Assembly (NCBI RefSeq): GCF_004323635.1
Contig: NZ_CP036515.1
Location: 62,001-126,000 of the forward strand
DNA: 64,000 bases
Source of the DNA: Lichenihabitans psoromatis
GTDB taxonomy: Bacteria > Pseudomonadota > Alphaproteobacteria > Rhizobiales > Beijerinckiaceae
Direction of reading: 5' to 3'
Positions 45,959-55,120 of the stretch are shown here, piece by piece. The stretch's first letter is position 1, and the number at the start of each line of letters is the position of its first letter. Below the pieces are notes generated by a model, which made no database searches, had not been told where the DNA came from, and saw only the letters and a program-made list of their open reading frames with translations. The translations under genes were made by a program, and so were the position numbers.

Positions 45959-46863
45959 TTGACCGGACTACCCATCTGCATCGCCGCAAGCGCCTGGGTG
46001 ATGCCGCCTGCGAGCCCGCTGCTCTCGATCGGGATCACCAGCGTCCGGCCTGAGGGATTGCCCGCAAGTTGACCGATGGCGTCGATGTATTTCGTCGCCA
46101 CGAAGTAGCGCAAGGCTTCACCGCCCGCTCCCTGCGCGGCATCCGCGACGACAAGCGTTGCCTTGGCTTCGGCTTCGGCCAGCGCCACGCGCGCTTCAGC
46201 GTCCTTCAGCGCGGCCGCGAGACGGCCTTCCGCCTCGAGAACGCGGGCCTGTTTGGCGCCCTCGGCGCGCGCCACCTCGGCTTCCCGCTCGCCGTTGGCC
46301 CGAGCGACCGTCGCACGTCGCTCCCGCTCGGCCGTCATCTGCAGGTTCATGGCCGCGACGAGATTGGCCGGCGGCTCGATCTTCCGCAGCTCGACGCGGC
46401 TCACCTTGACGCCCCATGGCGCCGTCGCATGGTCAAGCGTTTCGAGGAGCCGGGCATTGATCTCCTCACGTCCCGAAAGCGCACCATCAAGATCGAGGGC
46501 GCCGATCACTGAACGGATATTCGTCATGGCCATCGAGGTGAGGGCCTGCACGAGGTTCTGCGCCCCATAGGCCGCTTTCCCGGCATCGAGGACGCGGTAA
46601 TACATGATGCCATCCACGACGACGGCAGCATTGTCGCGCGTGATGACGGCCTGTTCGGGAATTTCGAGGACGATTTCCTGGACGTTCATGCGGCGTCCGA
46701 CGCGTTCCACGAAGGGCGTCATGAGATTGAGGCCAGGGTTCAATTGGCGCGTAAACCGCCCAAAGCGTTCGACCGTCCAGACTTGGCCCTGCGGCACCGT
46801 GCGGATGCCGAGCGAGACGGCGAGAACGATCAAGACAGCGAGCGCAACTAGAACATAAACCAT
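45955..46863 (-). CDS. SPFH/Band 7 (stomatin/QmcA-like) membrane protein
   Basis: 302 residues from ATG 46863. N-terminal membrane segment (VYVLVALAVLIVLAVSLGI), SPFH domain (VPQGQVWTVERFGRFTRQLNPGLN, IPEQAVITRDN) and a long Ala/Glu/Arg-rich coiled coil, then a C-terminal oligomerisation segment. Forms large membrane rings or microdomains with NfeD for membrane quality control. Confidence 0.93.
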   Translation of the reverse strand: MVYVLVALAVLIVLAVSLGIRTVPQGQVWTVERFGRFTRQLNPGLNLMTPFVERVGRRMNVQEIVLEIPEQAVITRDNAAVVVDGIMYYRVLDAGKAAYGAQNLVQALTSMAMTNIRSVIGALDLDGALSGREEINARLLETLDHATAPWGVKVSRVELRKIEPPANLVAAMNLQMTAERERRATVARANGEREAEVARAEGAKQARVLEAEGRLAAALKDAEARVALAEAEAKATLVVADAAQGAGGEALRYFVATKYIDAIGQLAGNPSGRTLVIPIESSGLAGGITQALAAMQMGSPVK

Positions 46864-47050
46864 GCATGATCCTTGTGAGCGTTCGACGCAGCGGTCAAGC
46901 AAGGCGCTTCAGTTTAGCGCCCCGCGACCACCAACCGGCACGCATGATCTTTAGGGACCAGATGTGACGTAGCGAAACCCTAGTCTGAACTCTCGTCCGC
47001 CGTTTTTCCCGCATCGCACAATTGTCATGTTGCGGTGCAATATTGCTTAC

Positions 47051-47257
47051 ATGTCGACCGAATCGTTCAAATCGGAATGCGTGGTCCTTGTGGCTCGCCA
47101 CCATAAAGCGCCGTTCGGCTTTCGCTGGGAGGTTCGTCGCTTCGGCATTGGCGCGAGCCTCGAGCGATCGACGCGCAGTTACCCGACCGAGACGGCTGCC
47201 CGGGCGGCGGGCGATGCCGCGCGCGCTGTCATCGAGGGATTGCAGAAGGCCGGTTGA
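47051..47257 (+). CDS. Hypothetical small protein
   Basis: 68 residues from ATG 47051. A short strand-rich start (CVVLVARHHKAPFGFRWEVRRFG) followed by a helix (ETAARAAGDAARAVIEGL). Coding character is good; such small proteins recur in Rhizobiales but the function is unknown. Divergent from the SPFH gene. Confidence 0.55.
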   Translation: MSTESFKSECVVLVARHHKAPFGFRWEVRRFGIGASLERSTRSYPTETAARAAGDAARAVIEGLQKAG

Positions 47258-47303
47258 TCGCGCCACCGTGGCGCTCGATGCCGACCGTCCTTCGGCTCTT
47301 CTG

Positions 47304-47816
47304 TCATTTAAACCCGGTCTGACGATCGGCAGGGCTCGGGTCGGTGAGGCCATTGGGTTCTGCAGCCGTTTCCGTCACACCGTCGACGACAAACCGATAG
47401 CCTTTTTCGGCAATACCGCGTGCGACATCCGGGCTTGCTTGATACGGACCCTCGAGCGTCCAATCGCGGTTGCCGAGATTGGACGGCATTGTCCCGCCAA
47501 CCGCAATGACAAGCCGTACGGACGGCTCCTGCTTGCAGATCCAGGCCTCGAACCCTGATGTGTTGTGCTGACTCGGTGGCGCCACCGCCGAGCCATGCTC
47601 CACCCTGCCGACCCGGATATTCTGCCGTTCGACCAGATAGGTCTCGAGATCGCCGTTGGCGGCTTGTTTCAGATCGGCGATCGGAATGCCGGCAGCCGCC
47701 GCGTCGTTCGCACAGGCTTTCGCCTGATCGTGCATCTCGGCCTTTTCCCGAACCGGCTCAGGCGCATCGAGATGATCCTCGACCCATTGTTCAAGCCATT
47801 GCTCGACGTCCACCAT
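47304..47816 (-). CDS. Hypothetical protein
   Basis: 170 residues from ATG 47816; the same frame is open further upstream but only as antisense of the DUF2254 gene. Acidic helical N-terminus (VEQWLEQWVEDHLDAPEPVREKAEMH), then a mixed region (VRLVIAVGGTMPSN, EGPYQASPDVARGIAEKGY). No leader or motif recognised. Confidence 0.55.
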   Translation of the reverse strand: MVDVEQWLEQWVEDHLDAPEPVREKAEMHDQAKACANDAAAAGIPIADLKQAANGDLETYLVERQNIRVGRVEHGSAVAPPSQHNTSGFEAWICKQEPSVRLVIAVGGTMPSNLGNRDWTLEGPYQASPDVARGIAEKGYRFVVDGVTETAAEPNGLTDPSPADRQTGFK

Positions 47817-47995
47817 GTCGAATGCCCTTTCGTCCGCGTCGATGATCGGTCCGCCACACCGGCGGCCCACGATCGCTGCAGGTGAACGAGATCGCGCCCG
47901 CACGGTTCCGCCGGGGCCGGCAAGCGAGATCAGCAAAGACCCTCCACCGATCAACCGCGTCGGGAGCAGGACGCGTTTGTCCTGAGTACCAGACG

Positions 47996-49348
47996 CTAAG
48001 TCAGACCGATCCGAGCATCGCCGTGAGACGGAGGACGATCGCCACCGATGACGGCGGCGGGGCCATGCTGACGCATGATGCCCAAGCGCCGATGCCGCGC
48101 CCGGAGATCGTCGAGATCGGCCGCCGTCGCGATGCTGCGCTCGCCATCGCCGAGGACGAGATCCGCATGTCGCTGCAGAGCGTCGACGCGGCTCACCTGA
48201 TGCTCGCAACTCACGACCGCGGTCAGCACTTCCACCATCCGGATCAGGACGGCGGCGCTCCCGGCCGCGTTTTGTCTGATCATGTGAAACATCGTGTCGG
48301 TCAGGCCGTCGTAATCGACCCGCGGCACCACGAGCACCGGCCGCCCACCCTTTACGGAGACGCCGCTCGGCAGATAACGCGGGGCCAATTCGCAGAGTGC
48401 GGCACCCAGCCGTTCCAGCACGCTCATGGCTGTATGCGGATCGTTGATGCCGGGCGACAAGGCGCGGACCGCGACCTCGACCAATTGCCGAACGGCGAAT
48501 TCGAGGTCGGCGGAACTGATCCGCTGCGGCCCAAGCGCGGTTGCGTCGCGGATGGCCTCGCCGACCCCCTCGACCATTGGAGACACGAGCGCGATCGGCG
48601 CACCGGGAAACAGGTAGTCGCCCGGCCGCGCGAGCAACCGAATGCTGGTCTCGTGCTCCGCCGCCCAAGTCGCCAATCCCTCATGGTCGAGCTGCTGGAG
48701 ATAGCCGCGTCGGGCATCGACGACCGGCTCTGCGCCGCGCCACATGTCGGGCGCGGGTGGGGCGGGATCCGCTTGATCGTTGCCGAGACGCGCCAGCGCT
48801 GCCGAGACGTCGCGGCTCACCAATTCGATGACCGTATCGACGTTGATGCGCCCAGCCATGTGGTTCACGAAGAACACCAGCGTGGCGACGCAGACGAAGG
48901 CGAGCAGAATGCCGACGCTGAGCGACACATGGGGGACGAACTCGCCTTCACTCTGGGTGCGGACAGTTCGCAGCACCATCAAGGCATAGGAAAACGTGCC
49001 CAGATACGTGCCGAGCGTGATCTGATTGCCGCGATCCTTCGTGAAGTTGCGGAGGAGGCGTGGGCCCATCTGACCCGCCGCGAGCGACAGAGCCGCGATC
49101 GTGATGGAGAAGACCGTTCCGGCGACGCCGATCGTCGAGGAGGCCACGGCGCCGAGCAGGGTCCGGGCGCCCGTGCCGCCGCCATTGTAGAGCCACGGGC
49201 TGTCCAGAAGCGCGGTCGGCACCAGGCCGCTCCGATCGAGGCTGACCAGCCCGACGGCTAGAAACACGCCGAACAGGACCATCAGCCCCGGCACGATCCA
49301 GAATGTTTCGCCGAGGATACCGAGAAAATTACGAAGCCGGGCCTTCAT
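47996..49348 (-). CDS. DUF2254 membrane protein
   Basis: 450 residues from ATG 49348. About four N-terminal membrane helices (FWIVPGLMVLFGVFLAVGLV ... ILLAFVCVATLVFFVNHMA) followed by a large soluble domain with the DUF2254 features LARPGDYLFPGAP and LSPGINDPHTAMSVLERLG. Function unknown; the family is widespread in proteobacteria. Head-to-tail after the gene at 49575 but separated by a strong hairpin. Confidence 0.85.
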   Translation of the reverse strand: MKARLRNFLGILGETFWIVPGLMVLFGVFLAVGLVSLDRSGLVPTALLDSPWLYNGGGTGARTLLGAVASSTIGVAGTVFSITIAALSLAAGQMGPRLLRNFTKDRGNQITLGTYLGTFSYALMVLRTVRTQSEGEFVPHVSLSVGILLAFVCVATLVFFVNHMAGRINVDTVIELVSRDVSAALARLGNDQADPAPPAPDMWRGAEPVVDARRGYLQQLDHEGLATWAAEHETSIRLLARPGDYLFPGAPIALVSPMVEGVGEAIRDATALGPQRISSADLEFAVRQLVEVAVRALSPGINDPHTAMSVLERLGAALCELAPRYLPSGVSVKGGRPVLVVPRVDYDGLTDTMFHMIRQNAAGSAAVLIRMVEVLTAVVSCEHQVSRVDALQRHADLVLGDGERSIATAADLDDLRARHRRLGIMRQHGPAAVIGGDRPPSHGDARIGLT

Positions 49349-49486
49349 GCGGCCGACCGCATGGCCGGCGCAGCGGGGAACGGGTCGGATCGGCTGGAAA
49401 GAAGCATCATGCCCTGAGGTGTGACGCATGATGGCATGGGACGCTAGTCGTGTCGTCGTTCCTGCGCGTGGCCGATGCGGCTCGTC

Positions 49487-49520
49487 GCGTGGGGAGTCGC
49501 CGCGGTGACCCTCCCCACGC
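49487..49520. other. Strong intergenic hairpin
   Basis: A perfect 10-bp inverted repeat (GCGTGGGGAG at 49487-49496 and its complement at 49511-49520) around a 14-nt loop, between two minus-strand genes. No T-run follows on either strand, so it may be a factor-dependent terminator, an mRNA-stability hairpin or a leader structure. Confidence 0.45.
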
Positions 49521-49574
49521 GCTTAGAGCGTGGCACGTCCATCGGTCTCTCGACGACGCCATCGCAGACGTGAC

Positions 49575-49964
49575 TTATTTGGGAAGCTGCGCGCCAGCCT
49601 GCTTGATGGCTGTCGACATGGCCTGACACAGCTTCTCGACGGACGAGCCTTGCGTCTTCGCGGCTGCCTCGAGATCCTGCTTGATCCCCATCGCGGCGAT
49701 CATGCCCTTGCGGCCCGTCGCCTCGGCCTCGTCACCACTACTTTTATCGGTCGACGGAATCATGCCCAACAATTTCTGCTGCACCGCAATGGTCTCTGCA
49801 TCCGAAAAACCCTTGTCCTGGCAAAATTCCAAGACACCGAGCTGATTTCGGCCGGCCTGATACATGACTTTCATCTGATCGGCTTGGCTTTGTGCTTGAG
49901 CCGACGCGGCTCCGATCACGCAAGACGCAAGCGTCACGACCATCATGCCTTTGGACACCCGCAT
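49575..49964 (-). CDS. Exported hypothetical protein with ESAT-6-like helical character
   Basis: 129 residues from ATG 49964 with GGGAGAGAAA upstream. Signal peptide to about residue 25 (ending SAQAQ), then helices with two cysteines (GVLEFCQDKGF, VEKLCQAMS). Similar small exported proteins in Rhizobiales have been annotated as pore-forming ESAT-6 family; I am not certain of this assignment. Role unknown. Confidence 0.62.
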   Translation of the reverse strand: MRVSKGMMVVTLASCVIGAASAQAQSQADQMKVMYQAGRNQLGVLEFCQDKGFSDAETIAVQQKLLGMIPSTDKSSGDEAEATGRKGMIAAMGIKQDLEAAAKTQGSSVEKLCQAMSTAIKQAGAQLPK

Positions 49965-50060
49965 ATTTTCTCTCCCTACTTTGATTGACCGTTTTGGCCG
50001 GGGAGAGACATACAGATCCGGATGCAACACGCCAATGACGTTCCCGTGAGGCTGGGCCCG

Positions 50061-51038
50061 TCAGCCTTGCAGCATGTGCTCGCTCATCTCCCAGAGCCGC
50101 CGAGCGGAAGCCGGGTCGAGGGTGTGTGACATGGCGTCGGACGGGATATGATCGGCGGACAGAGACATCAGCTCGTCGTTCAGCGGAGCGATGTCGTTGT
50201 CCTTGAGATAAACCCCGCCAATTGCCGCTAGCAGCGGGCTTGTGGCCGCAAACACGATCGTGCTGGCGCCCTGCTGTGGCGTTTTCTTTCCGGCCAAGGG
50301 GTCGATGATGGGGCGACCGGTCTCGTCGATCAGCCCCATAGCGCGGAGGGCATCGGGCCCGGCCGACGCGTTGAGCTTTGTCCCCACGACGACGCCTGGG
50401 TGGACCGCGTAAGCCCGGATGCCGTCGGCGGCGCATCGGCGATCCAGCTCGACTGTGAAGAGCACGTTGGCGGCCTTTGATTGGGCGTAGGCGGCCCGGC
50501 GATCATGCCCCGTCACGAAGTTGGGATCGTCCCATCGGATTTTGCCGAAGCGATGCGCGCCGGAGGTGACGTTCACGACGCGGGCGCCATGAGCGGCCCG
50601 CAGCGCCGGCAGCAAGGCCCGAGTGAGCTGAAAATGCCCGAGATGGTTGGTCGCGAACTGAGTGTCGAAGCCCCGCGCGTCGTGTGTCGGCCCGCCGGAG
50701 GCGCCGGCACAGTTGATCAGGACGTGAAGCGGCCGGCCCGTTGCCAGCCAGCGCGCCGTGAAGGCATCGATCGAGGTTGGATCGGTAAGGTCGAGCTGAC
50801 CGACCTCGACGTCATCCAGCCCGGATAAGGCGGCTCGTGCCCGGTCAACGTCGCGCGCCGCCACCGTGACGGAGGCTCCGGCTCTGCTCAGCGTCCGGGT
50901 CGTCTCGAGGCCGAGGCCGGCGTGGCCGCCCGTCACGATGACGCTCTTGCCTCTGAGGTCGAGACCCGCGACGACGTCGTCCGCGGTCGACGCGGCCTGG
51001 AAGCCGGTCCCGATTGGGTGCTGCTTGTGGGTGGTCAT
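50061..51038 (-). CDS. SDR-family oxidoreductase (retinol-dehydrogenase-like)
   Basis: 325 residues from ATG 51038. Cofactor motif VIVTGGHAGLGLETTRTLS, NNAG-equivalent INCAGASGGP, and YAQSKAAN with Ser in VNVTSGAH. The classical SDR type acting on alcohols or ketones. 67 bp downstream of the aldo-keto reductase on the same strand, so probably under the same TetR control. Confidence 0.87.
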   Translation of the reverse strand: MTTHKQHPIGTGFQAASTADDVVAGLDLRGKSVIVTGGHAGLGLETTRTLSRAGASVTVAARDVDRARAALSGLDDVEVGQLDLTDPTSIDAFTARWLATGRPLHVLINCAGASGGPTHDARGFDTQFATNHLGHFQLTRALLPALRAAHGARVVNVTSGAHRFGKIRWDDPNFVTGHDRRAAYAQSKAANVLFTVELDRRCAADGIRAYAVHPGVVVGTKLNASAGPDALRAMGLIDETGRPIIDPLAGKKTPQQGASTIVFAATSPLLAAIGGVYLKDNDIAPLNDELMSLSADHIPSDAMSHTLDPASARRLWEMSEHMLQG

Positions 51039-51105
51039 AACAAAATCCTGGAGATGGTCGGTCGAGAGTGCCGGAGAACGGCGGTGAGCCGGGCGTCTGT
51101 CGTAA

Positions 51106-52137
51106 TCAGGCGGCCCGTCGCTCGATAAGCGGACGGCGGCGGAGGGTCGCGTCCAGCACGGCGGGTGGTTCGTAGGCCCCGCCAACCGGTGCAACGTTGG
51201 TCCCTGGCGCCACGATGGTATCGATACGGTCCAACGTCTCGTCATCGAGCCGGACCTCGGCGCCGGCGAGCAGGTCGTCCAACTGCGGCATCGTGCGTGG
51301 CCCGAGGATGGCCGAGGTCACGCCGGGATGCGCCATGACGAAGGCCATGGCCAAGTGGGTCAGTGACAGTCCCGCCGCCTGGGCGACCGGAATGAGCCGC
51401 TCGACCGCGTCGAGGTTGCGCTCGTCGGACATCTGCTTAGCGAAGACCTTGACGCGCAGGCTGTCGGGCATCGCCTCGCCCTTGCGGTAGCGTCCCGTCA
51501 GCAGGCCCTTTGCCAGCGGGCTCCACACCAGGGCGCCCATACCGTATGTCTGGCAGAGCGGGAGCACCTCCCCTTCGATGCTGCGGTTGAGGATCGAATA
51601 GGGCGGCTGCTCCGTGCGGAAGCGCGCGAGACCACGTCGTTCCGCCACCCACTGGGCTTCCACGATCTCGGAGGCGGGAAAGGTCGACGACCCAATGGCA
51701 CGCACTTTCCCGGCCCGCATCAGGTCGGTCAGCACCGACAGAGTTTCCTCGACGTCGGTGTCCGGCGACGGTCGGTGTATCTGGTATAGATCGATATGAT
51801 CGGTCTGCAGGCGACGGAGCGACCCCTCCACGGCCTGCGTGATCCAGCGCCGCGAACTGCCCTGCTGGTTTTGCTCTTGCCCCATCGGGCCGTGCACCTT
51901 GGTGGCCAGAACGACCTTATCGCGGCGGCCTTTCAGCGCCTTGCCGACGATCTCCTCGGACTCGCCCTGGCTGTATCGATCGGCCGTGTCGAGAATGTTG
52001 ATGCCGGCATCCAGCGCCTTGTGAATGATGCGGACACAATCGTCGTGGTCGGAATTGGCAATGCCACCGAACATCATTGCGCCGAGGCAATAGGGGCTGA
52101 CCTTGATGCCGGTGCGGCCCAGATTGCGGTACTGCAT
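51106..52137 (-). CDS. Aldo/keto reductase
   Basis: 343 residues from ATG 52137. AKR barrel with NILDTADRY (catalytic Asp, Tyr), ATKVHG (Lys) and YQIHRP (His), then LVWSPLAKGLLTGRY. NADPH-dependent reduction of aldehydes or ketones. Divergent from the TetR gene; 55-90 bp upstream lie two copies of a TetR-like operator. Confidence 0.9.
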   Translation of the reverse strand: MQYRNLGRTGIKVSPYCLGAMMFGGIANSDHDDCVRIIHKALDAGINILDTADRYSQGESEEIVGKALKGRRDKVVLATKVHGPMGQEQNQQGSSRRWITQAVEGSLRRLQTDHIDLYQIHRPSPDTDVEETLSVLTDLMRAGKVRAIGSSTFPASEIVEAQWVAERRGLARFRTEQPPYSILNRSIEGEVLPLCQTYGMGALVWSPLAKGLLTGRYRKGEAMPDSLRVKVFAKQMSDERNLDAVERLIPVAQAAGLSLTHLAMAFVMAHPGVTSAILGPRTMPQLDDLLAGAEVRLDDETLDRIDTIVAPGTNVAPVGGAYEPPAVLDATLRRRPLIERRAA

Positions 52138-52191
52138 GCTCGTCTCCTTCGTAACTGGCGCCGTCGGTCGCATCGCGCTATACCGACGAAC

Positions 52192-52228
52192 CGGAACGTT
52201 GTTCATCTTTATACGGAACGTTGTTCCG
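52192..52228. promoter_or_regulatory. Tandem TetR-type operators between aldo/keto reductase and tetR genes
   Basis: Two copies of CGGAACGTTGTTC, at 52192-52204 and 52214-52226, exactly 22 bp apart (about two helical turns). The second extends to a perfect dyad CGGAAC-N3-GTTCCG. They lie between the divergent starts, with the second copy eight bases before the tetR ATG, as expected for a repressor that controls itself and its neighbour. Confidence 0.72.
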
Positions 52229-52235
52229 TTTTGCA

Positions 52236-52865
52236 ATGAGGTTGGGCGTGAACGACGAGCCATATGCCGTGTCGGTTGAGCAATCTCGTATCGACGGTCG
52301 CCAGGAGCGGCCTGCTCGGGCCGATGCGCGACGCAACATGGATGCGCTGCTGCGTGCCGCGATGGCGGTGTTCGCGACGTCGGGCGTCGACGCGCCGGTG
52401 CGGGAAATCGCGGAAAAAGCCGGTGTGGGTGTGGGGACCGTCTACCGCCATTTTCCGCAGCGGTCGGACCTGATCAAAGCCATCGTCCGTCAGGAGGTGG
52501 AGACCGGCGTCGGGATGGCGGCTACCCTTGCGGCAGACCTCGGGCCTCTCGACGCCCTCTCGGCGTGGATGCTCGGGCTGGTCGATTTCGCCCTGAAAAA
52601 GCGTGGTTTGGCATCGGCACTCCATTCCGGCGACAAGGCCTACGAGGCGTTACCGGCCTATCTCGAAGGGCGATGGGGCCCCGCGCTTCAGGGGCTGCTC
52701 GACGCCGCCTCGAGGGCGGGCGCGGTACGGGACGACGTCGATGCAGGCGAATTGCTGATGGCCGGCATGCGGCTCGCGATGCCAGCGGGCGACGGCGATG
52801 TCGGGCAGGCCCGTCGTATGGTGGCCCTGCTGGTCGATGGCCTCCGCCATGGCGCTCGGCCATGA
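52236..52865 (+). CDS. TetR-family transcriptional repressor
   Basis: 209 residues from the ATG at 52236. N-terminal HTH (ARRNMDALLRAAMAVFATSG, IAEKAGVGVGTVYRHFPQR) and a variable helical ligand domain. Likely represses itself and the divergent reductase/SDR genes through the CGGAAC repeats, released by a reactive carbonyl or similar ligand (inference). Confidence 0.88.
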   Translation: MRLGVNDEPYAVSVEQSRIDGRQERPARADARRNMDALLRAAMAVFATSGVDAPVREIAEKAGVGVGTVYRHFPQRSDLIKAIVRQEVETGVGMAATLAADLGPLDALSAWMLGLVDFALKKRGLASALHSGDKAYEALPAYLEGRWGPALQGLLDAASRAGAVRDDVDAGELLMAGMRLAMPAGDGDVGQARRMVALLVDGLRHGARP

Positions 52866-52971
52866 ACGGCACGCGCTCTGCCACGCGGCAGCAGCGACCC
52901 TCGGCCGACGACGCCCGCAGAAGGTGCGGCGCACGCGGGGATTTAAGAGAGCGGCGACGTCAAAGCGCGAT

Positions 52972-53205
52972 TTAAGCCGCTCTGACATCTTTGATTGGAC
53001 GGATCCAGACTGGCTCGGCCTCAGCGTTCATTTCGTCGAGCAGACACACGGTGTCCTCGGCATCGCTGACGGGCCGAGCGTTCGTGACCGCCTTGGCTTT
53101 GTCGATCGCCTCGAGAAGGCTGTCGGCGAAGATCGCTTCAGAATGGATGAGAGTTGTGATGTCGGACCCTGTTCCGCCGCCAATTTGATATGTGTAAGCT
53201 CGCAA
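52972..53205 (-). CDS. Hypothetical small protein
   Basis: 77 residues, starting MRAYTYQIGGGTGSD with an alternating strand, then a helix (ADSLLEAIDKAKAVTN) and a strand. The plan resembles DUF6894-like peptides, but motifs are insufficient to assign it. Confidence 0.55.
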   Translation of the reverse strand: MRAYTYQIGGGTGSDITTLIHSEAIFADSLLEAIDKAKAVTNARPVSDAEDTVCLLDEMNAEAEPVWIRPIKDVRAA

Positions 53206-53454
53206 GGTTGGCCTCCTATCCTGATGGAATTGGAGCTACGCGTTTATCGCAACTTTGGTCAACCTGAGCGCGGGCCGGACTTTTCGGATGGATCGTTCCC
53301 ACATTTGCTCTTTCGGGCAAGACTATCTTCGATGGCAGATGGAGACTCGCGCCCTATAATCCGATTGGGGATCACGCAACACCAATTCGAAGTCAGTTTG
53401 GCGTTGATGATCTGCAAGGCGGTAAGGCGCGGACCTCAGTAGGAATTGCGGACT

Positions 53455-53535
53455 ATGTTGAATGCAGCCGTCCCGGCCATCATGTGCGCGCTCGCAGCTT
53501 TCGGCGTCGGTTGCTATCTGTTTCGGCGGGGATGA
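53455..53535 (+). CDS. Possible 26-residue membrane microprotein
   Basis: ATG 53455 to TGA 53535. A single hydrophobic helix (VPAIMCALAAFGVGCYLF) ends in Arg-Arg-Gly. AGGAA lies about 11 bases upstream. Too short to be sure; the surrounding ~350 bp otherwise contain no convincing gene. Confidence 0.3.
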   Translation: MLNAAVPAIMCALAAFGVGCYLFRRG

Positions 53536-53562
53536 GCGTTCGGCCAAGACACCGTTTCGCGT

Positions 53563-53772
53563 TCACCACGGCCGATAATTTGATCGTCGCTCGACCTCGA
53601 CAAGCACACGCGTCCACGAGCCGCGTTTGCCCGATTCGCCGGCTCTAAACACAGCGTGTCGCGCCATGAAGAGAGCTCCGTTTCCGTGGCAACGGATCAG
53701 CCGTTCGCACCCGCGTGACGCAGAGTAATCCAAGACCAAGAAGATGAGGCGACGAAGCGTGTTGGCGGCCAT
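53563..53772 (-). CDS. Doubtful small hypothetical protein
   Basis: 69 residues, MAANTLRRLIFLVLDYSASRG..., Arg-rich with one short hydrophobic patch. No family or clear ribosome site; listed because it is the only open frame between 53536 and the insertion sequence. Confidence 0.25.
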   Translation of the reverse strand: MAANTLRRLIFLVLDYSASRGCERLIRCHGNGALFMARHAVFRAGESGKRGSWTRVLVEVERRSNYRPW

Positions 53773-53939
53773 AGACCCCCCTTCGGATCTTCAGCACCTC
53801 AATCGCTTACTCAACCAAGACATTCAAAGCGCGGATCGTCACAGGCGGACACGGCAAAGTCGAAGGGCTTTGTCACGACGCAGAACATGCATCTGCAGCG
53901 CGGGTTGATCGGCCCCCATCGGGTGGTCCGGGTTGATTG

Positions 53940-54812
53940 TTAGTTCATGGTCGGCCTGGGCGCCACCCTGAGCATGGCCGGCGGAGATGGTCGGGGTTTC
54001 GCAGCCGGCCATGCGGCGAAGGCGGGCACGAAGACCTCCGGCGCCGGGGGCTTGTAGCCGATTGATCCGTGCGGGCGCACAGTATTGTAATGCCTTCTCC
54101 AGCTTTCGATGATGACCTGAGCTTCCTTGAGCGAGTAGAAGATCTCTCCGTCGAGCAGCTCGTCTCGGAAGCGAGCGTTGAACGACTCGACGTAGCCGTT
54201 CTCCCACGGGCTGCCTGGGGCAATATAGGCGGTCTTTGCTCCAACCGCCGTGATCCAGTCTTGCACAGCCTGGGCGATGAACTCGGGGCCGTTGTCCGAA
54301 CGGATGTGACCAGGCACGCCGCGCAGGATGAACAGGTCGGACAGAACGTCAATGACGTCGGTCGAGTTGAGCTTGCGCGCGACCCGGATGGCCAGGCACT
54401 CCCGGGTGAACTCGTCGACGACATTGAGGGTCCTGAACTTGCGGCCGTCATGCGTGCGATCCTCGACAAAGTCGTACGACCAGACGTGATCGCGGTGCTC
54501 GGGCCGGAGGCGAATGCAGGAGCCGTCGTTGAGCCAGAGACGTCCCTTCTTCGGCTGCTTGGCCGGCACCTTCAGCCCTTCGCATCGCCAGATGCGCTCG
54601 ACCCGCTTGTCGTTTACCAGCCACCCGGCATCGCGCAGCAACGCCGCGATCTTGCGATAGCCGTAGCGGCCGTACTGCCGCGCCAGCTCGATGATGTCGC
54701 CCGTCAACGCCTCTTCGTCGTCAAAGCCCCGCGGCGCCTTGCGCTGCGTCGAGCGGTGCTGACCGAGCGCCGCACAGACGCGGCGCTCGGAGACAGGCAA
54801 ATGCTGTCGCAC
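53940..54812 (-). CDS. IS3-family transposase OrfB (DDE integrase core)
   Basis: 290 residues from a GTG; the natural product is OrfAB, as the frame is open upstream through KLLSPARRR to the slippery site. HTH_21-like start, then the rve core with VWSYDFVEDRT (Asp), HIRSDNGPEF (Asp) and GYVESFNARFRDELL (Glu). The C-terminus is Pro/Ala-rich. Confidence 0.93.
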   Translation of the reverse strand: MRQHLPVSERRVCAALGQHRSTQRKAPRGFDDEEALTGDIIELARQYGRYGYRKIAALLRDAGWLVNDKRVERIWRCEGLKVPAKQPKKGRLWLNDGSCIRLRPEHRDHVWSYDFVEDRTHDGRKFRTLNVVDEFTRECLAIRVARKLNSTDVIDVLSDLFILRGVPGHIRSDNGPEFIAQAVQDWITAVGAKTAYIAPGSPWENGYVESFNARFRDELLDGEIFYSLKEAQVIIESWRRHYNTVRPHGSIGYKPPAPEVFVPAFAAWPAAKPRPSPPAMLRVAPRPTMN

Positions 54813-54844
54813 ATGCTCGATGCAGACGCGCCGGCGCGCGGGGC

Positions 54845-55120
54845 TCAGAAGTTTCCCGAGGCCGCCTCCTTCAGAATCAGCTTGTCGAGCGTGAGGTCGG
54901 CGATCGCCTTGCGAAGCCGCATGTTCTCCGTCTCCAGCTCCTTCAGGCGCTTGACCTGGTCAAGCTTCAAGCCGCCGAACTCCTTCCGCCACCGGTAGTA
55001 GGTGACCTCGTTCACCCCGATCGAGCGAACCGAGTCCGCAACGGTCTTCCCCTGTGAGACCAACACGTCGACCTGACGCAGCTTGCTCACGATCTCTTCA
55101 GGCTTCGGTCGTCTTCCCAT
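54845..55120 (-). CDS. IS3-family OrfA (helix-turn-helix)
   Basis: 91 residues from the ATG at 55120 with GGAGGATGG upstream. HTH (PEEIVSKLRQVDVLVSQG, SIGVNEVTYYRWRKEFGG) and a leucine-zipper-like coil (LKELETENMRLRKAIADL). It binds the IS ends and supplies the N-terminus of OrfAB. Confidence 0.92.
   Translation of the reverse strand: MGRRPKPEEIVSKLRQVDVLVSQGKTVADSVRSIGVNEVTYYRWRKEFGGLKLDQVKRLKELETENMRLRKAIADLTLDKLILKEAASGNF
54851..54857 (-). promoter_or_regulatory. Programmed -1 frameshift slippery site of the IS
   Basis: On the minus strand the heptamer G GGA AAC in the OrfA frame lies six bases before the OrfA stop. A -1 slip leads straight into the OrfB frame (AAA CTT CTG AGC), giving OrfAB. 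This matches the X XXY YYZ rule known for IS3-family transposases. Confidence 0.75.

Noticed and set aside
47816..48668. Upstream extension of the 47304-47816 gene
   Set aside because: The extension is in a different register over the DUF2254 gene and is Arg-rich; the ATG at 47816 is a natural start.
47882..49261. Plus-strand frame of 459 codons
   Set aside because: Antisense of DUF2254; His/Arg/Asp-rich composition typical of GC-rich shadows.
53224..53442. Plus-strand frame MELELRVYRNF...
   Set aside because: Short, no ribosome site or motif, and part of a longer random-looking frame; not listed as a gene.
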